A stretch of DNA of 64,000 bases from Clytia hemisphaerica (taxonomy: Eukaryota; Cnidaria; Hydrozoa; Leptothecata; Clytiidae). Positions within the stretch are counted from its first letter, which is position 1. Each line of letters begins with the position of its first letter. The DNA lies in the NCBI GenBank assembly GCA_902728285.1, contig CACVBU010000600.1, positions 1,963,883 through 2,027,882 on the forward strand, in the 5' to 3' direction. Shown here piece after piece: positions 22,016 to 33,892 of this stretch. The translations under genes were made by a program, and so were the position numbers. The notes beneath the pieces were generated by a model that made no database searches, was not told where the DNA came from, and was given only the letters and a program-made list of their open reading frames with translations.

Positions 22016-24932
22016 AAAGTAACCAGGGGGGGGTCAAGCAGTTATTACAAGACATCATGCTGGTTAGTACCGTGGTGGTATACCTACAAAATTTTCAAAA
22101 ATCAGTTAGTACTTGATGGTACTAAGTGACTGCTAGGGTGGTGTCAAATAAAAAATCTAGGAAAACAGTTAGTACAAATGAATACTAAGTGCTACTTTTT
22201 TACCTTTTCTAGAAAAATATTAAAAATAAATACTAAAAGCAATCAGGGAAATCCCCCTCCATAAGAGAAATCAAACAACCTAAGACATTTAAAGGGATAA
22301 TCCAATACTACGCAAATCAAAATATTATGGTCACGTGTCTGGAATTTGATTGGTCGAGCGCGATAAAAGTTTACAATTTGATTGGTCGAACGGGATTTTC
22401 ACTTTCGTTTTCGTAATCTAAACAAACCGAAAAATACTTTGCGACATAAAAAAGTTCGAAGTTGGGAGGGGAATGAAAAATCTTTCGTGTAATTTCTTCT
22501 GTCTTGTATCATACTTTATATATGAAGGAAATTTTCTGTTTTGTTATGCCAAAATTGATTCACAAATGTAAATACTACACAAGAGTTTTTCTATATACAA
22601 AGAGATTGTGAGATGAGAAGATATAAACAGTTATTTTTTGTTTTCCTGTGTTCTTTGTGTTTCATCAAGAGCAGATGAACAAAATAACAAATAGTAAATA
22701 AAGCATAAAACATTTTTTGAAAAAAATAACATCACATTACAAAATTCCTGTATATACATTTGGATTTTAAAACTATATAAAGTATTTACAAATTCTTTAT
22801 GGCTTCACTTTTATCAAGAGTGATGCAAAAGTATTTGAATAATAATATGACCTCCTCTTTGAAGTTGCATTCCAAAATATTTCTTTCCATTCAAAAAAAA
22901 ATTCTCAATTAAAGCACCCTCAGAATTTTTCACACAGTAGCACTTCATAGGGAAAAAAGTTGCCTAGTAAATAAAATTTTATCAAAACTGTTGGTGAAAA
23001 AATACTTCCTTTTTTTAGCAGGAAATGTCATTAATATCTTATAATTTTATCATTGAGTATATGTATTTATCGTCACTTCATACAACATCAGTCACAATAT
23101 TCCACATTCACTCAAGTTAACAACGTAAATAAAATGTAAACAGTTCTTCTTACAGCAGCATATCCATACCACTGTAAAAAATGCAGCAATGTCCATCCAT
23201 CACGAAACAAACTGGTACATGAAAAATACGTTCAACTGTTCCCAAATCATAGCATGTACGAGGACTTTCAAAAATGGTGCAGAGATATGTAGCTTCAGAG
23301 TCGAACCATGCCAGAAGCACAAGAAGACAAAGTCTTTTGATCGATGGTTTGATCTTAATTTTCAATGATAGTCACAGGATTTTAAATTTAATCAAATCAA
23401 TGTGTCCTACTGCTACTTCCTCAACATTATTTCATAAAATTCCAAATCAGTATACAATATGATGCTCAGAACTAACCAGAGTTTTTCGTTCATCGTAGAG
23501 TTACTTTTCACTTCATTTTATTTGGTTCGTGCAAAATCTCACGATACAGTGCTTTTATCGAGAAAATAATATCAGCGTTCCATGATTCTTTCGAAGTATT
23601 CTAAAGTTATGTAGACTACAGTCTCCAGAGTTGATTTTTCAAGTCATTGGATGAACAAAAATGTCCCATATTTTGAAGTACAAACCATGAAAATCTTCTT
23701 TGAACGAGGCTTTCTTGTCTTGATGAGTTTCATTCACTTCTCAGATCCATATATAAACACTTTCGAGAGATGAACAAAGTCTTTCTTGTCTTGTTGATGA
23801 GTTTATTTTACTTACTTCTCAGATCCATATGCACACTTTCGAGAGAAAATAGAAATCTCTTTCTCCTCTTGAGTGTTCAAAATTGACTACATTGTTATTT
23901 AACTGAAAGAAGCAAGAGAAGATATAGTTCTGTATAAATTGGTTAGCAAAAGAATTCAACCTTGACATTAAATATCTTCTTGTATCTTCAGCATCATAGA
24001 AAAATAAACATTGAAACTTTGCACAAAGATAGTTGAATAAAAACACTTTATGATTTTGATAATATTAACATGTTATAGACACCTAAAAGTATATTTAATC
24101 AGTGGTAAAAATATAAACATTTCACTGACCAAATTATTTCGCTTCCATTTTGAAAGCTTCGAAGCTTGTGGTGCTAGTCTATCTCAACTTCATTTCTCTC
24201 GCAATTCCCGCACAAACTTTCCGTGAATCGTTTTTAAGTTTGCTGGATAAAATGAAACAAGTTTATTTGCTAGCGTCTTTTGTTCTAGTATTGGATTATC
24301 CCTTTAAGTCTTCCCCTTTGGAGTTTGTTTGGTATTACCCTTTAGTTAAACACTATATCAGGGGAATTCCCTAACTATAGATTGATAAATAAAAGAAAAA
24401 AGTCAGTTGATTTTCCCCTAATGTTCGTAGGGTAATTCCCTGTACTTAAGAAAAGTTTTGTGTTTAAATGATGTCACACTTATTGGTTTGATATTTGTGT
24501 TATTAGTAGAATAGACGCGGTGTTGGAATAAAGCTTGATGTTGTAGTGATAATTTTTAATGAAATGATTATTTTGTCTAATATGCATCTTTTTCTTAGAA
24601 ATGTTCGAATGTTTTGCTTTTGCCAAACCTCTGTGAGAGTCCGATATTAGGAATTTATGATATTTGAAAAAAATAAGACAAAGGAAATTTAATTCATCAT
24701 ACCAAATCAATAACTGTTTCAAAACAATTTTGGGAACATGGTTTGACAAAAAGTAAATATCACACTCTCGTTTGATAGGTTTTAAGGGGTGGTCCTTAGT
24801 GAATTTCCTTTGAAATCACTTAGTATATTTCATACTAACTGTCAAAGGGTGGTGGTGTGGCCTCTTTCCTCCAAAGGATCACTTAGTAGGCATGATGTCT
24901 TGTACTAACTGCTTGACCCCCCCCCTGAAGTA
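22016..24932. mobile_element. 2.9-kb hAT-like element with 8-bp target duplication
   Basis: Inverted ends CAGGGGGGGGTCAAGCAGTT and AACTGCTTGACCCCCCCCCT continue through ACAAGACATCATG. They are flanked by AAAGTAAC and GAAGTAAC, an 8-bp duplication with one mismatch, as in hAT elements. The element holds no transposase-length frame. A 65-codon minus-strand frame at 23150-23365 looks somewhat coding-like (FESPRTCYDLGTVERIFHVP) but is unplaced. Confidence 0.65.
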
Positions 24933-25293
24933 ACAAAAGATATTTTAACAGAAGGCTAGTTACCAAAAAACTCATCTTTAGATCTTCCAAAAATTGAAAA
25001 GATAAAAAAGAGACGACAGGTTTGGAGACCAATGTGTCCTAATACACAAACAAAATAAAACTAGTCATAATAGTTGAGCCTCAAAAACAAACTATAGGAT
25101 ACCATCAACTTATCAAAATAAATAATTAGGCACATTTACTGCTAACTTAGATTCTCAAAAATCTTAACAAAAGGCAACTTGAATTAGAAAATTGGGGACA
25201 AATTTGAGATGTAGGCTGAGAAATATTGACTGATTTTATTCAAAGCAACAAAAGAAAGGATATCGCTACTGTTTTAACAAAAGGCTAGCTACC

Positions 25294-25568
25294 TACAGTG
25301 CCGTTGCAACTTGGGGGGGCAAGGGGGGCTATGGGCTATGCCCCTCCCCAATAATTTTTTCAAAAATGGTTATTTTGCAAAATGCAAAGTTTTTCTTTTT
25401 TAATTTTTAATTTGTTCTCGAAAGCATTTTATTCTGAGTGCATTTTCAAGCAATCTAGAGATCAAATTTTCAAAATTTTCCCGTCAGGCCAAACCATGGT
25501 TGGCCCTTGCGGTGTCACTAAACTTCAGCCCTCCCTCCCAATATGAAATTGCTTCCTACGGCACTGTA
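25294..25568. mobile_element. MITE with 11-bp perfect ends, TACAGTGCCGT
   Basis: TACAGTGCCGT (25294) faces ACGGCACTGTA (25558). A related sequence at about 24958-24980 has the same flanks joined without the insert, so it serves as an empty-site paralogue. Confidence 0.8.
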
Positions 25569-26540
25569 AAAAACTCATCTCGAGATCTTCCAAAAATTGA
25601 ATAGATAAAAAATAGACGATGATAGCAGATGAAAGAGAATGGCAAGTCAGATTATTTAGAACATTTGTAATGAGAAGTTAGAAAATGATGTCAGCGTTCA
25701 TAATTTCTTTTCATTTTTGCTTAAACGAAACAAAAGAATCGTAGATTAACAGGGTAAGGCATTGTATTGTAATAAAGCTTATGCTCAAGTAAAAAATTCA
25801 CAGATGAGGGCGCAAACCACCAAACCTTGCTCTTAAAACATTTGAGCCATCTTTGTTGAATAAAGTCTGCACTCCTTCAATAAACATAGGCTTTTGTTTC
25901 AAATATTTCAGTGCAAAAATACATTTTAAACATGTTGTTTCAAGGTCAGGTAGCTTGCTTGCAGTTTGTTTTGACTTTACTGAGGAAAAAATCTTAGTTC
26001 CTTGTCTGATTATACAAATATACAAACATAATCAGCTACCGTGCTTGATAAATTTTTCAGATTTTAGGAATTTAGGAGAATTTGTTGAATTTTAGGAGGA
26101 TTTTAGGAGTTTTAACTTATTTTAGGAATTTTAGGAACTTTAGGAGGAGTGGGATCCCTGAGATTGTGGGGAAATTCCCTGTTTTCAATCAATTTTTGAC
26201 CATAAAATCGTCTATAACTTTTGATCTAGAAAAGTTGAGACTTTGATATAATACATTTTTTGCTCAGTTTAGCTCTATCACATGGTATAGGTCTTTTTTG
26301 ATTTTGAAGACCCCCCCCCCAAATCATGAATTTTCAGGGCTTACAATTTTGCCTAAAATGGCAAAAAATCGCAATTTACGCAAAGCCTGCGGGTTTTCAA
26401 GCTTGGTAACATTCAAATTCCGAATCAGCACCTTCAAATTGAGTAAGAAACATATCATAAAGTTGGTCCCAGACATTTTGAAAAAAAGTGAAACGTTTTG
26501 GTGGCACCTGGTGGCACTGGCCACGGCCTAAAACTTGAAA

Positions 26541-29500
26541 GTTGGAAACAAAATAAAACGTGCTGCAGCCAAAATCAACCAACCAAAATTTCTCATTCAA
26601 TTCCTGAGACAGCGTTTCGATTTTTAAGGCCTTGTTTATACGCTAAAGTAAAAATAATTCCGCACATGTAGATGGGTCATTGTTTGAGGTCCGGCAAAAT
26701 TTCTGGCAGATAGCCTATCCGGCGGTGCGTGGATCTAGGTGGGTTCCGCCTCCCCCGTAGATCTTTTACTTAGGAAGTTGATCTTCAAATTAGTTTTCAA
26801 GGTTGGCTTGGCTCAAATTTTTTCACCTATCAGTTACATCAATATGCCTTCTTACCTGTCTTTTAAAATATAAATAAAAGTAATCACGGAAAAGGACGCG
26901 AAAAAAAAAGACATAAGTGTGAGAACAGAGTAATCAAACTCGTTAGAAAAAGTACCATTAGAAGTCATAAAAAATCAACCTGAATAAATGCAATCGAAAT
27001 TCCAGAGAACTTCATAATTCCCCAAACAACATTACATTACTATGTCAAACTCCCATCACATAAATTTTACAATTACGTCAGAGTAGACTACGCTCGCCAC
27101 CGAAGAGGTTTATTTGGAAAGGGTAATTATATTTTATTGTTCGCTTCTTTTTTAAAGATTCGCCGGGTTGGAAAAGTATGAATTTCTTTGTACATATTTT
27201 ACCTACCCCAAATATTTAGGAGGCTGAGTTTTAAACGAATTGTCAAGTTGAAACGAACGATAAATGTATCAAGGTCTGTTTTATTTATATACCCCCTGGT
27301 GACTTAACAAAAGAGACTTAACTTGATGTTACAATCCAATTATTGAAAGTTTGTCTCAGCCTTTTTGTAATGAGCGAGACATACGTTCTCTGATTACGCA
27401 ATTTTCATATTGACATTTTTGAGGCATTTTGATGTAACTGTCTATGGCTCAAATTTTAAGCAATTTCTGAAAGTTTTTGAAAATGTTAATTTCATTAAAA
27501 AGCGCTGGGTTATTTTTTCATGAATCCCTTTAAAAGTTTTGCGGCACATTTTTTTGCTTGAGAGTCAAGTAAACAATATAGCGCTTTCTCAGCATTAATC
27601 TTTGATATGCATTTTGGTGGGATGCTAGTGTGACTAACTGACTGATGCAAGTTACCCAACTTCACGGTAATCTCAATAAGGCAATTTTTTTACAAAAAAT
27701 CAAGCTCAAAATCACAGATAGACAGAGACAGAGCTGGACTGCAGAAAAAAAGGAAAAATCCAGGATTCATAAATCCTAAAGATTTGACCTGAAATCATGA
27801 GTCTGATGGATGGCTAAACCAAACCATAGTCAGTGCATTATTGGCTGAATATGATGGCTGCGAACACAACAAATTTTTCTTGATTGAATTTTTCTCAAAA
27901 CACAAAAGGACAAGATTTCTAGTACTCAAATCAAATAGAAACTTCAGTAAAGAACGATTTTGTCTATGTTATCATACCTCCTTTCTCCTTTTCTTTCGCT
28001 TTACTTTTTGGCTTCAAAACAAATAGTTGGAAATTTTACTTCTGATTTTTGTGTCACTGCTTTGTCTGCCCTCATGGATTTAATGGAACAGTGATATTTT
28101 GGTCGTTTACCGTCGTTTTTTTGCGGGCGGGCGGCGCGCGGTGGCGCCTAACTGGCAATTAGCGAGTTTATGATTCCTTTCTTTCTATCTAATAGAAGTG
28201 GTACGACGGTACGACTAGATATTTTTTTTCCGGACACCCTGTATATATCATAAACTCATGCTTCAATTTCCTATTTGAAGGTTTTATAATAATGCGTTAG
28301 GCGACTCCAAACAAACCAACTTCATCATGATAACCGCCAACACGGTTTGATCAATTTGATTTTCAGACGCCTTAGGGATTCGTCAGCTAGGTCACATTTG
28401 AATTCTCCAATTCTTAAGTCTCCCAGGTAAATTTTGCTGGTTTTGTATAGTTCTTTAGCGGCCGAAAACCACCAATCGCACATTAAATATACAAGTATTC
28501 GGCCGTAATCACAGGTTTCTGGCCGCTAAAAACTTCGCGTTAAAGTTTTGAACGTTTTCTGCCGCTAGCGTAGGTCTTCCTCCGTTTTCAGAAAAAAAAT
28601 GCTGCATAAAGCCCCCTTTTATTGCTGTAAGGTAAAATTGGAAAAAGCGTATGAAGGGCCAGTGGCTGTATGAGGTTTTTGTGCTGACGGTGACTTTCAA
28701 TATTATCGAATGACGGAAAAGCGTATTGAAAAGTAGAACATCGAATTAGTGAGCGTTGACTGCAATTCGAAAACAATTTCAAAATGGAATATGTTTAATA
28801 GAAGAGTCAATCTTTTATCAATCAAGGTCAATCAAAGTCTTATTTCAATTTTCCTGTTGCCTGTTGTCTGTATGAACACACAGTGGAAACGGCAATAGTT
28901 ACGGCTATTTTTGCTCGAAAATTTCAACATCAACAATTTACAAAAAGCTTACGTACTCCATAAAAAAGAGTTGCTACGCACAAGCATGGCTTTAAAAATT
29001 TAGAATAGCACTCGCAAACGTAGAGATTTTCGATGTGCTTTGATTGGCCAATCATTTGAGACAGCAAACTTGCACAGAATACACTTTTTCGACCGCAGTC
29101 GCGCGGCAATTTTTTGTCCGCTTTATCCGACTAAAACCAATTGGCCATTGGTGGCTACGGTCGAAAAGGTGCATATCTTTAATAATTATCATCTTCGATT
29201 TAATTTTTTTTCTAATGCAAAAGTGTCATCTATATGAAGCTAACCCAAAGCTAGCAGTACATTCCTATTTCAGAGATGAGCTTTGACTATGCAAAACAGC
29301 CTCAAAAATTTATAATTTATAGCTCACATTTTATCACAAATCTCCTGTAATTATATTACAGTAAATACATGGATCATAAGGTTATTTTAGCACTCCCATT
29401 ACCCCTGTTATATACTATAGGTAGATAGTTCTCTTATTCTTAAGTGTCCCAGGTAAATTTTGCTGATTTTGTAGTTCTTTGGCGGCCGAAGACCAATCAC

Positions 29501-30611
29501 ATATTAAATCTGCAGGTATTTGGCCGTAATCACAGGTTTCTGGCCGCTAAAAACCTCGCGTTTAAGTTTTGAACGTCTTCTGCCGCTAACGTAAGCCAGG
29601 GGGCTGTAGCCCGGGGACATTGAACTTTATGGGGACGTACAAAATGGACCCTGTCAGATATGAATATTTGGGACTCTTTGAAAAAGAAAAATCGAAACTC
29701 AAAATCCTATTATGATTTTCCTGTTCTCAACATTAACCATAACGTACAGTCGAAACGAAAATAGGTACGGCTATTTTCACTCGACTGAACAACTATTTAG
29801 AAAAATCTTGCGAACTTCAAAAAAGAATTGCTACGCAAAAGCATGGCTTTGAAAATTCAAAGATACGGTCGCACGGAGACGATATAAATAAATGAAAAAA
29901 AAAAATCTCTTTCTTAGCTCCGTACACAAAAAAAGTCAGGACAAATTTTAATCAAAAGAAAAAATGCGATGGAAAAAATGTCGTGATAGTTAAATGAGCG
30001 GGGAACAGATTTTTCTATTCTTGTGTTTTAGGGATCCCATTTGGCAGTCTTGGCTGTGAAAAAAAGATACACTACCCAATTGTACATACTCCTCTCATTA
30101 CATTCTATCTGATTTCTCTCCCCTGTATCAAAATGACTATAATGCAAAATAATTTCAAGACTTTGGTGTCAAGACTATCGGTAGTACACCTTATACCCAC
30201 TAGGAAGAATTGGTGAAGAAAGCTTTTTCAGTCATTAGAAAAACTAGGCTACGTCATATCTTCCTTCGTTTCGAGACTAAAACTCCTACTCTACGAGTAA
30301 GGCCTAAAAGCCTGGATCCGTCTATTGTGTAGACTATAGGAAAACTGGCTGTTACTTCACCCCACAGAAGTTTTGAAAACTCTAACATCCATTGAGAAAA
30401 ACACTTAAGAGTCCTTGTTGATGCTTTGAGAAATAGTTGAAATCAGCTTAAGTATTAGGGTGGATTACTGAAAGTATAAAAATTAAAACAAAATAAAGGT
30501 TCTTCCATAGTGTATATTATTTTCTTTTGAATTACAGATCATCATGATTAGTCACTAGTTTGTATGACTTCACTATATCTCTGAATAGAAATTACATGTG
30601 GTTCTTATTGT
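26541..30611. other. Gene-free stretch with degenerate duplication
   Basis: Blocks at about 28408-28575 and 29438-29600 are ~80-90% alike by eye (CCCAGGTAAATTTTGCTG, GGCCGTAATCACAGGTTTCT). Following text near 28860-29010 and 29740-29870 also corresponds (TTGCTACGC, AAGCATGGCTTT), suggesting an old ~1-kb direct duplication. No supported exon. Confidence 0.45.
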
Positions 30612-30896
30612 ACACCCCTGTCTCACAGCCCCAGTGGAACTTTTTTCCTCAGTGGGGATAAAAACTCCTATTGAAATCCCAATGGGGATAGAAATTCTAT
30701 TGTTCTAAGGTTACAAAATCTAGTGGGGATGGGTTTGGAGTGCAATTTTTAAACATTGAATTTCGAATGGGGGATGAAATCAAAGTCAATTTCCCAGTGG
30801 GGCTGAAATTTCAGGGTAATTTCCAAACGGGGACGCAATCTTTGTCAAATTTTCAAATGGAGCTGGGGTCCAAGCGGGTCTGTGACACAGGGATGT
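30612..30896. repeat. MITE, ACACCCCTGTCTCACAGCCCC family
   Basis: ACACCCCTGTCTCACAGCCC at the left, GGGTCTGTGACACAGGGATGT at the right. The interior repeats CCAATGGGGAT-like units. Confidence 0.75.
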
Positions 30897-30982
30897 TATT
30901 GTGTAACTGCTATCAAAGATTAATAAAAAAAAGCCTTTTCAGAATGATTCATTTTCAATTAACACCTGGGAAAATCATCATG

Positions 30983-31275
30983 TACACGCTTTTTTTTTTA
31001 TAAGAATACACTTTATAAGAATGTCCATGATGAAAATGGCCAAAAAATTAAGAATATGGTAAGAATATCACCATCATGGAATTTAGCAACTGAACCTAAG
31101 AATACCATTTTTAATGCAAGAATGCCATTTTTAATGCATTTTAACCTGTAGATTGCCAATTTCGATATTAACCTAAGAATACCGTAAGAATATTTTTGGA
31201 TGATTTTCGCCAAACAGTGAAGAATATCCATGATGAAATGAAAAAACACCATTCTTATAAAAAAAAAAGCGTGTA
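30983..31275. repeat. MITE, TACACGC(T)nATAAGAAT ends
   Basis: TACACGCTTTTTTTTTTATA faces ATAAAAAAAAAAGCGTGTA. The interior holds AAGAATATCACCATCATGG, also found near 57727, so a relative lies in an R3 intron (57719-57990). Confidence 0.7.
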
Positions 31276-31604
31276 TTACAAGGTAGTATTACACTAATAT
31301 TTTGTTGGATTGATGAAAATGCATAATTTTTTTAATAATATTTTTTAACATTTGGGGAAATCCCCTGGTGATGATTTGTTGTATTATTTTTGTATTATTT
31401 TTTCAATGGTTTTGCAAAATTATTTTAGTCTTTGTTATTTAGAGCTCTTACTAGAAAGCCTTCATGATAAATTATGATCTTCTGGCATTGATATCATCAT
31501 GAATTATCATGTTTTTTTTTCCTTTTCTTTCCTTGACATTTATTGTTTTGTTGTCCTCCAAGCTTTTATTTTTTGTTTGTACTTCCATAACGATTCAAGG
31601 GTTC

Positions 31605-31696
31605 CGATTGGTTCAGAACGAAAACAATCGGACGCAGATATTTCAATAGAAAGAAAAGACTTTTCTTATCCTCTTTTTCCAAAATTGGTATAAATA
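31605..31696 (+). promoter_or_regulatory. CCAAT and TATA promoter of the six-module secreted protein gene
   Basis: An inverted CCAAT (CGATTGG, 31605-31611) lies ~80 bp before TATAAATA (31689-31696). A start site near 31720 would fit the short first exon ending at 31786. Confidence 0.6.
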
Positions 31697-31719
31697 CACT
31701 GAAATTTAACTGGGTTAAT

Positions 31720-31786
31720 TAATCCAGACTTCACTCTAGATTGCTGAAGAAGTTTTTCTTTCACCAACTGAAAGTGCATTGATAAG
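31720..31786 (+). other. Non-coding first exon and 5' UTR intron
   Basis: A consensus donor GATAAG|GTAAGA follows 31786, and the matching acceptor TTTTTTCAG ends at 32305, five bases before ATG 32311. The ~519-bp intron contains a SINE on the minus strand. The exon start is estimated from the TATA box. Confidence 0.6.
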
Positions 31787-31887
31787 GTAAGACATTTCAT
31801 TTATCAATTTTCTTAACAAATCTTCCAATTTTCCAAGCCATAGGTAATCCATAGATAGCCATTCGTTTCGTTTGATACTCCTAATTC

Positions 31888-32082
31888 TAGATAGATAGAT
31901 ATTTTACGTGGATAGCCCAGTAATCTAGGACTTTTAGACAGTCTTTCGATTGTTTTCACGGGGTCCACCTCCAGCCGGCTTGGCTATCTATGAACTGAAC
32001 GGAACATTGGAAGGAGCGGGGATTCGAACTACGAATCTCTGGTTTGAGACGCTGACGCCTTTGACCACTTGGCCATCGCTCC
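31888..32082 (-). mobile_element. tRNA-derived SINE (Leu/Ser-like head) with (ATCT)n tail
   Basis: The head at 32082-32013 (minus) begins GGAGCGATGGCCAAGTGGTC and carries B-box AGTTCGAATCC. It ends GCTCC complementing the start. The D arm pairs, but the T stem and anticodon arm do not, and it is only 70 bp. The element ends in TATCTATCTATCTAG at about 31888-31902, a typical SINE tail. Confidence 0.6.
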
Positions 32083-32310
32083 ATGGCCTACATAACAGAA
32101 CTGTTGTACAACTGACTTCAAATCTAAAACAGTGCTCAATATAGTGGTTTGCAGAACGGTATCATAAATACATGGAATTCCCGTGAAAGTAAAAAGAAAG
32201 TCAGTCTTGTTGTTAAGATAATTGGGTACAGTACTTAATTCTTTGTGTAAAGCGTAATCTCATAACATAACATAACTATGAAAGTATACTCACTTCTTTT
32301 TTCAGCAACC

Positions 32311-33375
32311 ATGTTGAGAGTTTTGATAACCATTGCTTTACTTGGAGTTGCTTCCGCAGCTGTTTCAACCAAGATCGCCAACTGGTGGACTACATTTGAT
32401 CATGGTGGTTGGTCCAAATGTGCTGATGGCCATTTCCTGACTGGTATGTGGAGAAGTGCTCGTCAGATTGGAGATGAAAGAATCGGCAGAATCGAAGAAG
32501 GAGATTGTAAAAGTGCTGACAGTGCATATACCGGAGATTGCAAACAAATGGATTGCTACAAGCTGAATATCTGGTCAATTTTCGACAAAAAAGGTTGGGC
32601 AACATGCAAACCTGGCTACTTTATCCAATCCATCTTTTCCACCAAAGGAAAAAACCTTCACAACATCGAGGAATTCCAATGCTGTAAACCAAGATCTAAG
32701 AAAGTCAAGCAAGGTCAATGCTACATCCAAAATGTTTGGCAATCCTTTGACAACAAAGGTTGGTCTAAATGCAAAGCTGGATATTACATGCAAGGTATGT
32801 TCAGAAACAGCTGTGACAAATTGTATTGTCTTGAGGAATTCAAATGCTGTAATATGGTCGCTACAGACTCGTCTGTCTCAACCAAGATCGCCAACTGGTG
32901 GAGTACATTCGACCATGGTGGTTGGTCCCAATGTGCTGCTGGACATTTCCTGACTGGTATGTGGAGAAGTCCTCGTCAGATTTTCGATGAAAGAATCGGC
33001 AGAATCGAACAAGGAGATTGTAAATCTGCACCAAAGAATCTTGGATCTGGACAAGAATGCTACAAATTGAATATCTGGTCAATTTTCGACAAAAAAGGTT
33101 GGGCAAATTGCAAACCTGGTTATTACATGCAGTCCATTTTCTCCACCAAGGGAAAGGGCCTTCACCACATCGAGGAATTCCAATGTTGCAGACCTAAAGG
33201 AGGGGTGACAGTTGATGGTCAATGCTACATCCAAAATGTTTGGAAATCCTTTGACAACAAAGGTTGGTCTAAATGCAAAGCTGGATATTACATGCAAGGT
33301 ATGTTCAGAAACAGCTGTGACAAATTGTATTGTATCGAAGAATTCAGATGCTGCAGCATGAAACAAAAATGTTGA
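32311..33375 (+). CDS. Secreted Trp/Cys-rich protein of six modules
   Basis: 354 residues in one coding exon. The ATG at 32311 is chosen because an acceptor (TTTTTTCAG|CAACC) directly precedes it; the upstream in-frame ATG at 32278 would lie in the intron. A signal peptide (MLRVLITIALLGVASA) covers residues 1-17. Six modules of ~55 residues start near residues 24, 82, 137, 195, 250 and 305. The order is A-B-C-A-B-C, so the second half duplicates the first with very high identity. The module signature is W-x-x-F-D-x-x-G-W-[SA]-x-C-x-x-G-[YF]-[FY], then R or S, then L/I-x-x-I/L-E-E-F-x-C-C (NVWQSFDNKGWSKCKAGYY). An extracellular, disulfide-rich structural or binding role is inferred; I do not recognise a named family. 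AATAAA lies at 33598. Confidence 0.85.
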   Translation: MLRVLITIALLGVASAAVSTKIANWWTTFDHGGWSKCADGHFLTGMWRSARQIGDERIGRIEEGDCKSADSAYTGDCKQMDCYKLNIWSIFDKKGWATCKPGYFIQSIFSTKGKNLHNIEEFQCCKPRSKKVKQGQCYIQNVWQSFDNKGWSKCKAGYYMQGMFRNSCDKLYCLEEFKCCNMVATDSSVSTKIANWWSTFDHGGWSQCAAGHFLTGMWRSPRQIFDERIGRIEQGDCKSAPKNLGSGQECYKLNIWSIFDKKGWANCKPGYYMQSIFSTKGKGLHHIEEFQCCRPKGGVTVDGQCYIQNVWKSFDNKGWSKCKAGYYMQGMFRNSCDKLYCIEEFRCCSMKQKC

Positions 33376-33597
33376 GAGACATTCTGGATAATATAGAATT
33401 TCTTTTTCATTTTCAATCTTATAAGGCGTTAAGGGAATGAGTATTTAGAATTTCAATAGTCGATTTGTAGATCATTTACCAAATATTTAATCTACTTGTA
33501 CTTCACTATGAGCTTTTTTCTCACAATAGATTTACTGACTTGCATTTAAAAATTACAAAAAGTTTCTTTGATACTTTTCACACCCCGCCAATACTCC

Positions 33598-33603
33598 AAT
33601 AAA
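33598..33603 (+). terminator. Poly(A) signal AATAAA
   Basis: 222 bp after the stop at 33375, directly at the border of the MITE that starts at 33605. Confidence 0.5.
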
Positions 33604-33604
33604 A

Positions 33605-33892
33605 ACACCCCCTTCTCACAGACCCACTGGGACCCCTTCCCACTTGGCCAAAATATCGTCCCCTTTGGAGAATTATCCTGCAATTTTTGCCCCCACTGAA
33701 ATTAATCGAATAATCCAATCCTCACTGCAAAATATTTACTATTTTTCCCATCCCCACTGAATTTTCTGACTTGAAAACAATTGAATTTAAATCCCAACTC
33801 GTAAATACTCGTAATATGAGAATATCAATCCCCAGCAAATTTCTATCCCACTGGCTGAAAAAGCCCTACCGGGGCTGTGAAAAGGGGGTGTA
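33605..33892. repeat. MITE, ACACCCCCTTCTCACAGACCC family, reverse copy
   Basis: ACACCCCCTTCTCACAGACC at the left, GGGGCTGTGAAAAGGGGGTGT at the right. It is inverted relative to the copies at 41093, 45045 and 53369. Confidence 0.75.

Larger units (their letters stand above)
21238..26531. mobile_element. Outer fold-back element with ~385-bp arms
   Basis: Left arm about 21238-21625 and right arm about 26150-26531 are inverted copies, from GGCTGTGGCCAGTGG / CCACTGGCCACGGCC down to GGGATCCCAC. Just inside each arm is a degenerate TTTTAGGAGGAT array in the same, not inverted, orientation. The interior includes a ~300-bp direct duplication (GACTGATTTTATTCAAAG at ~22003 and ~25228) and two later insertions (22024-24924, 25294-25568). 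Confidence 0.7.

Noticed and set aside
32013-32082. Functional tRNA gene on the minus strand
   Set aside because: A and B boxes are present, but the T stem and anticodon arm do not fold, it is only 70 bp, and a SINE-style ATCT tail follows.
32278-32310. Upstream start codon for the six-module protein
   Set aside because: It falls inside a predicted 5' UTR intron whose acceptor is directly before 32311; the signal peptide is complete from 32311.
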